NCBI GenBank assembly: GCA_963971285.1
Contig: OZ020255.1
Coordinates: 19,437,046-19,501,045 of the forward strand
Direction of reading: 5' to 3'
DNA: 64,000 bases
Source: Astropecten irregularis
Lineage: Eukaryota; Echinodermata; Asteroidea; Paxillosida; Astropectinidae
A program made the position numbers and the translations under genes. The number at the start of each line of letters is the position of its first letter. Within the stretch, counting starts at the first letter, position 1. Below are positions 35,474 through 45,900 of the stretch, piece by piece. Under the pieces are notes generated by a model that had not been told where the DNA came from, made no database searches, and saw only the letters and a program-made list of their open reading frames with translations.

Positions 35474-35529
35474 GGTTCTGAGAAGAACCGTTGGTATTAT
35501 CTCGACGTTCCGAACAGTGTGCTCTGTTC
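35474..35529 (+). repeat. Two adjacent short hairpins, possible Penelope-like element end
   Basis: GGTTCTGAGAAGAACC (6-bp stem, GAGA loop) and GAACAGTGTGCTCTGTTC (6-bp stem) are separated by TTATCTCGACGTTCC. The phrase CGACGTTCCGAACAG next to CGTCCTCAGGAG resembles, from memory, the terminal regions of Penelope-like retroelements. No reverse transcriptase is present, so the class is uncertain. Confidence 0.35.
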
Positions 35530-35762
35530 GTCCTCAGGAGAGTGACATGGTTTGAACAACGGTCTGCACAATTAACTTATAATTACAAGAATGTACGAAG
35601 TATACATACTTGTATGACATGTGTCTTTTATGTTTATAATGCTAAGGTTTGTTCAAGTTTTTGATAAATGTTTACTTCCGCATTCGCTTTTATAAATCTG
35701 TTCATAACTTTGTACATTAACGCTCAAAATATCATAACATGCTTTCTTACTGACAAACGGAT

Positions 35763-35930
35763 AAAGATAATTGACTATTAACACCACCAAGTAGGGCTGG
35801 ATAGCTCAGTTGGTAGAGCGCCTGTATGGTATTCAGGAGGTAGCCGGTTCGAATCCTGCTCCAGTCAATATTTCTTTGTTCACTTTCAATGACATTAAAT
35901 TCAGTCAGTTTCCCTTGTGGTTATTTGATG
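35763..35930 (+). mobile_element. tRNA-derived SINE, family I, near-complete copy
   Basis: Leader AAAGATAATTGACTATTAAC and CACCACCAAG precede the tRNA head at 35794-35867: A-box TAGCTCAGTTGG, B-box GGTTCGAATCC, acceptor GGCTGGA/TCCAGTC. The tail TTTCTTTGTTCACTTTCAAT to CCCTTGTGGTTATTTGATG follows. The anticodon stem has a T-T mismatch and position 33 is not T, so it is not a functional tRNA gene. Confidence 0.85.
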
Positions 35931-36498
35931 AAGTATATTATAACAGTAGACAATTGAAAATACGACGTGACCGAACCGTTCAGACCGCACTAAAAATTAG
36001 TCAAAGTTTCACGAATTTAACCATAACCCTGACAACTGGAGCGAACTTTCGTGTTTTATGCAAATAATATCATGAATTCGATAATTTGGCGATCAAATTT
36101 CATTCGAAAATTAATCGGGAATTTAATTTTTTAAATGTTATCCAGATGAATCAAACTTGATCAGACTAATTTTCAAAGGAGTTCGATTGTGCTGTAACTT
36201 TTAAACTTGCACATCTACAAATACTATAGAGATAACCAACAATAATTTTATGATAATACTTTGTGCAGTATTAAATTTTGTATATAGGCCTTCTGAATTT
36301 CATGGCTATTCGAGTCATGGTTTTGTTTCATACTTTGTGTGTTTAGGTCCATTAACTGCATATAAAGGTAATTCACTACATTTTGTCGATTATGGGCCTT
36401 GTAGTTTCTGTAAAGAAACTGCGACTCGAGCAGACGTTTACACACTTCCAATTAGCAAAATGGTTATGTGAAGGTCGAATATACACCTTTCATTATTT
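35931..36498. other. Non-coding spacer
   Basis: Nothing recognised. Confidence 0.45.
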
Positions 36499-36714
36499 GG
36501 GCGTTTACGAAACAGAGGCTCCGTCTCAGGCTCCGGCTCCGGCTACATTTTCATGAATCCATTCTAAATTGAAATAACGGGCATCAAAATAGAGACTTTT
36601 GGCTGCGGTTTGGAAGTAGATTCTCTAGTTTGAAAAAGAAAAAAAGAGCTTAAGTTTCAATGAAATACCACAACCTATATGGATGTCAGAGATAGCCTCC
36701 GTTTCATAAACCCC
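36499..36714. mobile_element. Palindromic MITE, family C, just upstream of the first coding exon
   Basis: GGGCGTTTACGAAACAGAGG at the left, AGCCTCCGTTTCATAAACCC at the right. The interior has GAAATAACGGGCATCAAAAT and TTGGCTGCGGTTTGGAAGTA. It ends 111 bp before the splice acceptor of the first coding exon. Confidence 0.8.
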
Positions 36715-36825
36715 CATTAACACAGCCGTGGATTCGAATTCCATAAGACCGCACTTCCTCATGTGTAGACTTCGCTTCCAGACGTAATTTTCAAGCTCCA
36801 TTCTTTGTTTCGTTTCTTCCTGCAG

Positions 36826-36844
36826 TGTTTACCAGAATCTTCCC
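36826..36844 (+). other. bmi1: 5' UTR part of the first coding exon
   Basis: A splice acceptor TTTCTTCCTGCAG ends at 36825. Nineteen untranslated bases precede the ATG at 36845. The acceptor shows that at least one non-coding exon lies upstream, the same layout as vertebrate BMI1. Confidence 0.8.
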
Positions 36845-36959
36845 ATGATGCATCGGGCTACGCGGTTGAAGATCACTGACGTCAATCCTCATCTCATTTG
36901 CATATTATGTGGCGGGTACCTCGTGGATGCCACGACCATGATAGAATGTCTTCATTCCT
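36845..36959 (+). CDS. bmi1: bmi1-like coding exon 1 (residues 1-38)
   Basis: Encodes [17 protein letters not shown] and the first half of the RING (C19, C22, C35, H37). Donor CATTCCT/GTAAGT; phase 1. Two ATGs in a row; the second gives the MHR start typical of BMI1, so either may be used. Confidence 0.93.
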
Positions 36960-39900
36960 GTAAGTCACTCAATTCTTGCCAAACCAGTCCACAAAAATCA
37001 ACAACATTGCATGAACTCTTCTAAGTTCGGACTTCCTACAGTTCCCTAATATGTAATTCATTGATCAGGGCCGATTTCACTAACGCTTTGCGATCATCGC
37101 TAAAGCCCAAATCCATTGCTAAACTCGGAGAATCGATCGTACAGTAGCCATCTCTTATCAAGTGTGATAGCGATGATCGCAGAATAAGACTTTAGTGAAA
37201 TCGGTCCCAGGCAGACTGGGACTCCGATCTTCTGATGGCAAAAGTTTTTCTGTCTTTTCATTCAGTTTCAAAATGTTTGGGTTATAGATGGTTTTTCTAT
37301 AGCTGGTCCCAAACTGTGGAACTCTTGTCCCCATCCAAATGCTCCGTCTGTCATTATTTTCGGGACACGTCTTGAACCATCTTTGTTCTCATAACCCACA
37401 TCTTTGTCTCTTTGAATGTCCAGCGTTGTTCTTTTTATAAAGGCGCTTTGTGAATACCTGGCTCCAATTTCATAGAGCTGCTTAAGCACCAAAAATTTGA
37501 TTAAGCAGCAAAAACCTTGGTAAATAAAATCCGTATGGCAGCCCAAACTCCTTGTGATAATGCTCAGCAAACAATGGCTGAATACAAGTCAAAAGCAGTG
37601 AACATCACAGGGAAATTTGGTTGGTAATCCTGTTTGATCAAGGAAGATTTTTAATAATATAATAATAATAATAATAAATGTTGTGCTTAAAGGTAGTATC
37701 ATACTTTGGTTTTTTGGCAAAGAAGTACAGATTCATGGGCAAAAATATCAAGGAAGATACATTCACAATCATCTGTGAAAATTTCAGTCCCATACGGTGC
37801 CCACTTTTTGAGAAAATCGTGAAAAACGGCCATAGTATTTCTTAAGTCTCAGTTTCTCTTTTATTTTTGATCTTTTAAAAGATCAAAAAGGTTGTCGGTC
37901 ATTGTTTTACTAATTTCTCGATAAATACAGCATTTCAGGCGGAAAAATGTTAACGGTATGTTTCTACAACCACCATCTTCATACCCTGTAAGTTATACGT
38001 AAATCTGTGAACATTTCTGTTTTGGTTTCTTACCAGTATGATACTACCTTTAAGCAAATTTTGTCATTAAGCAGCTCTATGAAATTGGCCCCTGTATATG
38101 GTATGATAGTACATTAATGTATTCATATCTTTTGAACCCGTGTGTGCATGCACTAAGCGGTACGTGTATTATGCTAATTGAATGTCTCCCATTTTATTCA
38201 TGTCATAAATTGAACATGCAGTCAATAATTATGTGCAATGCGACTGTCGCATGTTGTGTCATTGACACGTGGGTAATGCTTCTGATTATTTGGACCGATC
38301 CATATTTTGACGGGGAAATAATATTATAAAATGATGCTACACGCTTACCTGGGGTGCGTTCCGCTTGTGCGAACATGTCTTAACGTTTGCGGCAACGTTT
38401 GCGTACAACCGGAACCGATTGTGAGCGCGCGTGGAACACAACCGTAAAATGGCGGTGTCCAGTCGTAACCAAGATGGCGTCGAATGCCTGCAGCGTCCAA
38501 AATAATTGATGAAATTTCTGATAGTACTTGTACTGCAGCATATCATTAAGTACCAATTATCTATGGTGCAATTTGTGAAGTACTTGATAAATTTTCAATC
38601 TTAAAAACTGCAGTTTTTACTTTCGTCACAAAACAAATTACGTCGTCTGCTTACCGTTCTGCCATCTTGGAAATATCGACCATTTTTAAATGACACGCGA
38701 ACATTCGCGAACATCTCAGAAATATGTTCGCCGACTGTTGCTAACACCCGCCAACGTTAGCGGCGCACAAGTCGTTCCACCCGAAATTGTTTGCAAACGT
38801 TGGCAAACGGTGGCAACGTTCGCGCAAGCGGAACGCACCCCTGAACTGGGGTCGATTTCACAAAGCCCTACGATCGATCGTAACTCGAGTTACGGAGGAT
38901 AATATATTGTATCTTACATAGGGCTGCAATGAGTCCTACGATTTATAGTAAGTTACGATGGGTTTGGTGAAATTGACCCTGGGGCATTTCTCAAAGCTTG
39001 GCTCATGCTCCGGCTTCGTCTCTGTAATCCATATGCTGAAAATAATGGTTGTGGTTTTTCATTGAAGCTGAAGCTCTGTTTTCTTATTCAAACCAGAAGG
39101 TCTACCTCCAAACCACAGCTTAAAATCTCTGTTTTGCTACCCATCATTTTAAAATGGATCCACGACATGGAGCCAGAGCCAGAGCCTGAGCCGAAGCCGA
39201 GCTTTGAGAAAGGCCCTAAGATCGATTATCACAACAAAACACTCCGTCCAAATGGCGCCCCCATCCCAAACCTGTATGTCTCAATAGTTGCTCCTCGTCG
39301 TACCCGGAAGCGGTTTGAGCATGGTTCATGTCTGTCTGAGCATGACGCTGGTTAACCTAGCACTAATAATGCAAGACCTTTCTCCTTGTCATAGCTAAGA
39401 CATCATTCCCACATGAATGAACTGGGAAGTAGAGCTTTCCTGTACGGGCTTGGCAAGTGTAGATGCTTACTTTTGTCTGGATGAAATCAGACAGTTGGAT
39501 ACTTATCAAGGGTGGGACCTTAGGGAGACATTCCCATAGGGTCATGCACAAACTTCACTTACCTATTTCTAAACATCCTCCAAACCAATGAACTTGAAAT
39601 GGACATATGTTCATATTGATAGCATTCTCTTTCTTCTATTAAAAATTTTAAAAATAAGTCTTGAAGAAGTAGATTTTTGGGGGGAAGACAACAAAATGTC
39701 TCCCTATATTGACCGGTGTCTCCCAAATGTTAACTTTCAGATGCTAACCTGTCTCTCACTCTATTATGCAAGTTAGAAAAATAATCACGACCGAAGATGA
39801 GGCTCAATGGGACCTCTTCTTTAGAAGAATCCCTCAATTATCTGAACCTTGTTTCTAAACCATCTCCATCCATTTTTTCGAAACACTTTGTTTACATGCA

Positions 39901-42900
39901 TCACCATAGGAACCAAATTATCCCTTTGCAAGACTTCTTAGGTTTGGAGGAATGGAGGACGCAGGGAGACACTGGAATGTCTCCCTAATTCCAGCTCGTC
40001 TTCTCTACCATCACCAAAGGGTCTACTTGCTTCCGATAATAGCTCGATTCCAAGCCAATGGCCATTGCTCCTTACAACTCGTTTTATTCTGCAATTCATT
40101 CAGGAGAGTTTTTCATAGACTAAGTCAATCAGTTGAATATCTGTACATAATGACTATTTCCTGTTATGTTGTGGTGTTTGGTAATCAGGCCATCAACATA
40201 AACGCGCACAATAGCAATTAGCATAATATTCTTCCGCGCCTTTAATTGTGATCTCAGCTGTGCGCAGTAAAGACGTGTATATGAGTTGGTGTTCATATCA
40301 TATCGGCATCGCATCGTGTGACATAGCTAATACGTTAATGGGTTCATTCATGCTACCTGCGCCGCGCTCCAACCATGAACGGGATACGTTTACCTGTGAA
40401 AATATCTCATCCTAGCTCAGTGGTGAACTGAACTGAACTGCGCTTGCTGGGCAGGCTGCAGATGGACCTACTTTTGGCAAAATGCTGGCGTGGAAAACAA
40501 GGTTCTCAAGAAGTACATGTACACGGAAATCAAACACTAAGGCTGAAAATTGGTTTATCACCACTTTACATGATAATATTATTAGTCGAAGTTGGTTTTT
40601 AAAATCTCATTTTGCCACTGCCTCCAAGGGCCACAGGTTCAAACAGGTTCGTCTTCAAACAGATTCGTCTTCATTTCAGAATGAATCAATTAAATCTGTA
40701 GATGATGTCACTAGTGGTACGGTCATTGATTTATACGGTCCATTTTGCATGGTTTTATTTCATTTTGTTCGCGAAGTAGCAGTTGTATATCTCGGATTTG
40801 AATCTGTTTGTGAAACAAGCACGGTTCTTTGCAAAGACTGGATTCACAGAGATGGCGTTTACTGCAAACGCTTTTAGTGCAAATCATCTATGGAAATTTC
40901 TATACGAATAAAATGTGGAATTTGAGCTGCGAAGGTGGCTGAAGAAGGTTAGTGACTAACAGATACGTGTCAGTATGATACATGCTGATGCACATCATAT
41001 AACAGAGGAGAAGACGAACAAGGAACAACTTGAAACCATTCGTGTTCTCGAACTGACTTTTATTATCTGAGTTGTCCTCTGACGTACAAACGTGTGCTTA
41101 GTCTACGAGAGCCGATTAAAGTACAGGGACAATAGAGAGAAGATAATGCCTTGTCCTCGGACAGTATGTGGAACACACAATGTGTGCTTTTGATGTATGT
41201 TCTGCTCATTGCAACGTTTTACTGAGAGGAACAGCAATTGAGTTGAACAGACAATTAATGCTGAGGGCAGTTCTAGGTTTGGAATCTTAGGCGAGAATGT
41301 GCTTCAAATGGCTACATGATCAGCTTCGACCTTTTTTGTGAAGACTAGTTTAAAAATAAATTGCAAATAGACAATGGCCCAATTTCATGGAATCCGTTAC
41401 GACCGGCACATGCTACGCGTGAAATCTATTTCAAGGAATCCGTATAAGCAGGACTTTTGGTTAGCGAAGAATTTCTTGGCTAACCGTGATTATTTTCTGC
41501 TAACGAGCTGTCGTGCATTCTGCAGAAATTCCTTGCTTGCAGTTACCAAAAAGAAAACTCTTACGTGAAATACGCTAACCGTATAAACCAGCATAAAAAT
41601 TCTACCGTAAGCGAACAATTGTTGGTAATGGTATTATAAACGGAATCCATGAAATTGGGATCATGTCTGCATGAGTACATGTATTTAACACCATGAGAGT
41701 TAATACATCTGTCTCTAGTTATGTGAACATGACCGGTGAATCAGACAGTCTGAGTAGCTTGTGGGATATTAATGATTGCTATATCATTTCCATGCGTAGG
41801 ATGGTCTTTATACGCACGTTATATTACATACAGGCTATGAATCGGCATTTTATACGTACATGAATGTTACCAGCAATTCTGAGAGAAATTAAATCTTCTG
41901 TCCTATAATTATTGCCACGTCCTTCTTGATGCAAGGATAAAAGTGTCAGATTGCCTCGTATTTCGATTTTGCTTGACCAAAGGCAAAACATGAAATTGCG
42001 TCGCTAACTCTAATTGAGGTGATTTACATTGTAGGGTATTAAGGGGGAATGTGGAGGATTACGTTAGCGAAGATTGATATTTTACCATAAACCAATCTGC
42101 TTTATATTTCCATGATGTATATGTTTTAAGACAGATTCAGAATGATGCAGGGGCGGATCTAGTTTTCCGGGAAACAGGGGGGTTGAAAGTCAAAAAGTGG
42201 CATTTCGACGAAATCAAGTCCTAAACTGAGTCGCAATCATGAAGAAGTTGGGCCTGAAAACATGTGTAAGACGTATAATGGCTAGTAAGAATTTTTGCAC
42301 GGCCTCCATTTCTTCATTTACAAGATAAATTGTTTTGTCAAGATTTTTTTCAAATCAGAGGTGTGAGAAATTGTTTGAAAAATGACCTGAATTAATTATT
42401 TGGGTAATGCTTGCCAATTTCTACTGTTTTCCATTTTCTTTTAAAGGGGGGTTGAGGGGAAACCCCTCCCCTCCCCCTCCCCCTCTAGATCCGCCACTGA
42501 TATGAGAAAAGTTATAATATTTTGGTTTGTGTCGTATTGTTTCTCATCTAATCCCATTGAATGTAATACTTGTTTATATCTTGACTGTTAAACGCGATAA
42601 AACCGTTTCCCCATAGAGAAAACAAAACCAAACCAAACAAAGATGTCTGTCTGTGTGAGTATCATCAGGATGTATGGGGTCAAAAGGTCAAGGTCAAAGG
42701 TCATCATGACAATGGAACAATACAAAATGATGCTCCATCAGAATTTTAATCTGACGTTCTATTATATAGTTTTGTTTTCCGCTGGCTTCACGTTTGATGG
42801 AAACGAAATCTATACACCACTTTTTGGCAGAATTATTTATTTTTATTTGGTGTGTGGGTACCTGCACAAAAATGTCACAATTTTCATCCCACTGATGAGT

Positions 42901-45900
42901 ATTAAGTTAGTAGACCGTCACGAGATGTTTCCTAGTTTGGCTCATTGTTTGGATTTCCATTCTTCAGTTACGAAGGGAAGCGCATTGTCACGTTTCACTG
43001 ACCATAGCACGGGCACTCGTGCGGAAAAAGAAGACAAAAAGAGGAGTGTAAATTCGCCCAAGGTCATTGACCTTTGCCAAATTTACCTGTTCTCTCCCAA
43101 TGCAATGCTCCAACATCGGTATGCATCATGTACAAATTACATGACAGGTGACCCCCATAGCGTACGACCATGAGCCAGTTTTATGGAGCTGCTTAATTAA
43201 AAACTTAATTGCTTACCACAAAAGTGTCTTGCTCAAAAACAAACCACAATTACACATTTCATTTGATATTCATGGTCAGCGAACAACAGCCAAAGAACAA
43301 TCACAAGTGATACACAACACATGGAAATGTGACTGTTAATCCTGTTTTTATGAAGGTAGAAATTTCATGGTTAGCAAATGTTTGTGCTAAGCATGAGGGC
43401 TGTGAAATTGGCCTCAGTGTCTGAAGGTTTACCGTTTGTAAATTATTATTTATACAGCAGTGTTTGCGATTTCTCCATGACCATCATGAATTTTGTGATA
43501 CACACATGCCTGTGTCGAGTCTGGGGGAGTTCTTTCGTTTTTCGTGGGCGACAACGTTTTGAAAGGTGACGTGAAATTTTAATGAATGTCGGCAATCTTG
43601 AAGGAAACTCTATATCCCAGTGGTTAATAATCATAGAACTCGTGTAGTGCGTGGCTGATTGTTTGACTGAATAAAATGTCATGTACCGGATACGTTTTCA
43701 TTTCATGCGGTGAACATTCCCTCGCTCAATGCGTCTCGTGTACATTAATTCTCTCTAACAAGTCATGATCATTTTTTGGTTTTCCTGGAAGAGAGCGTCG
43801 CTGGGCTGTTTACTGATAATTGCGAGGCTTTTTGCTCGCGCAGACTTTTAGATGAAGGTAATTTTTAAAGGTATGATGTAGTATACTCCATTGTTCCCCA
43901 TTGTAAAGCCCGAGCCGCCTACCGTTTTATATTTTTTTTAAAGCCAGATGTTAAATAAAACTCGTCATATCGGCCAACATGCTGTAGCCGTCTTTAGTCT
44001 TCTGTAGATGGTGGGATTATTTTTTTTTTATTTCAAATCTTTCCTCCTTAGTTTGTAAAAAGACTCAGTACCTCTTTAAACATTAAGCCCACTGCGAATT
44101 GCGAAGCCAAGCGACATATTAAAGACGACTTGAAATCACAACGCACAATTTTGCACGAGTTGAAATGAGTTAAGTTCTTGCGAACATTTTTTGGGAAGTA
44201 TCCGGCTGTGGCGTGAATCTCACTTGCACGAATCAGTCCCTCGATGTCTGAACCGGGCTTCTTTTTTCGAGGAGTTAGACCGAGAGGCTGCAGAGTATAT
44301 TCGGCGAATCCCTCTTCTCGATCGCTTTCAAAATGGCCGAATTCGTAGAATGCTCGGAGTTGGGAGGTTTCCATCCTAGTAGGATCTTTCGCGAATAAGT
44401 CCAATCTCAGGACGCATTCGTTAGTCGACATACACCATCTTCAGCCAGTCTGCAGTACCATCGTGTAGGCCTTTTCACACGACGCTAACAAACTCAAGCA
44501 TTGAGAAATTCTCTCATGGGTCTGGACCTCGGTCAAAATCTCTCAAGGATTCACCAGGGACATCGGTCACTCTCAGGCATTAGTGTCCTTTCACACGATG
44601 AACACTTTTGTAAGATTTCGCAACCATGACAGAATTTCTCGATGGTTGAGAGTTTTTTAGCGTCATGTGAAAAGGCCTTTAGGAGAAACAGTGGAAATAA
44701 CAAAAGTAAAGAAGTTTTTCCGATACATGATTTGTGTTTGTTTGTATCTTACAGACTGCAGGGCGTGCATCGTAGCTTATCTCCGACAGAGTCGACAGTG
44801 CCCCATCTGCGACACAATAGTACACAAAACCAGACCGCTCCTCAACATAAGGTATGTCTGTTACGTCGACTTATAGCTCGACACAAATAGTTGGAAAGTA
44901 GCACAGAACCAAATATTTGGGTTATTATCCCTATGGAATAAGATGGAAGAGACCCTACGGTTTCCAATACTTAGATTTTGTTTTCTATACTGTTTAAATC
45001 TTTTGAATTTTATAATATTATGAGCCAAAATGTTAACGCCATAGCTGGACAGACTGATGACACCTGGCGACTTTCCACATTATTTTCCTGTTGCTTAACG
45101 CATGTGCGCAATATTGTCGTGCATATTAAAAATCCGACATTCTACCTAGGTAGGGTTTTTCGTAGATGATAGGAAAGGGCGGGGCTGTTAGGAGGCAGGA
45201 GTGGAAGCATTTTATAAACCAGAGCCTTTACTTGAATGTCTTTTTTTCAGGTCCGACAAAACTCTTCAGAATTTAGTCTATAAGCTGGTTCCCAATCTTT
45301 TCAAAGGTAAGAGTTTAATATTTCGCATCATTACCATTGTTTGCACGAATGTTTTATATAATCTTGTTTAAGGTATTGCAATTGAAATTTTGTTTTTCTG
45401 GGGTTTGTGTGTGTGTGTTGTAAATGTCCGTCAATGGCGATCTGAAAACGCCTGTCCTTGGCCTGATGAAAATGACAATAATTATCAGGATGAAAGTGAA
45501 AACTGAATTCCCAGAAACGTCACCAGAAAAGCCATAAAAGAACAACAAAATCGCTTTCAATCCCACTTTCCTGTCAGTGTTGTGTCATGTTCTCTGCACT
45601 CATTATATGCTGACATGAAGAAGGCCAGGTTAAAAAAGGGTTTTAAAAAAGGCAGAAACCGACAATCTCAACCATTAACTATGAATTCTCTTCCTAAACT
45701 CATTTTATGTTTTTTTTTTTTTTCAGATGAGATGAAACGCAGACGAGAGTTTTACGCAAAGCACCCGCAAGCAAGTACGTTTCTTAGTTAGAATAAGAAT
45801 GACAAATCGTTTTTATTTTCCCAATATTCAAATCGCGTAGATTATTCGTCAATAATCCTTCTGATGATTTGTTGTTTACTCTTGAAAACTATCGTCATAC

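Larger units (their letters stand above)
36960..44754 (+). other. bmi1: Intron 1 (7.8 kb) of the bmi1-like gene
   Basis: The longest intron. It carries at least nine short DNA elements (listed separately), a nuclear-receptor-type half-site cluster at 42677-42703 and a GC-rich patch at 44080-44440. The stretch 39988-41377 has a 131-codon chance frame and a tandem CTTCAAACAGATTCGTCTTCA-like duplication (shortened); I recognise no second gene nested here. Confidence 0.85.

Noticed and set aside
35794-35867. Functional tRNA gene
   Set aside because: A and B boxes and an acceptor stem are present, but the anticodon stem is mismatched, position 33 is not T, and the same head and tail recur as a SINE.
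40482-40877. 131-codon plus frame in intron 1
   Set aside because: No homology that I recognise and no splice framing; it includes a short tandem duplication. Not enough to call a gene.
42643-43173. 176-codon plus frame in intron 1
   Set aside because: No splice framing, no recognisable domain, and it includes the half-site repeat run. Probably chance.
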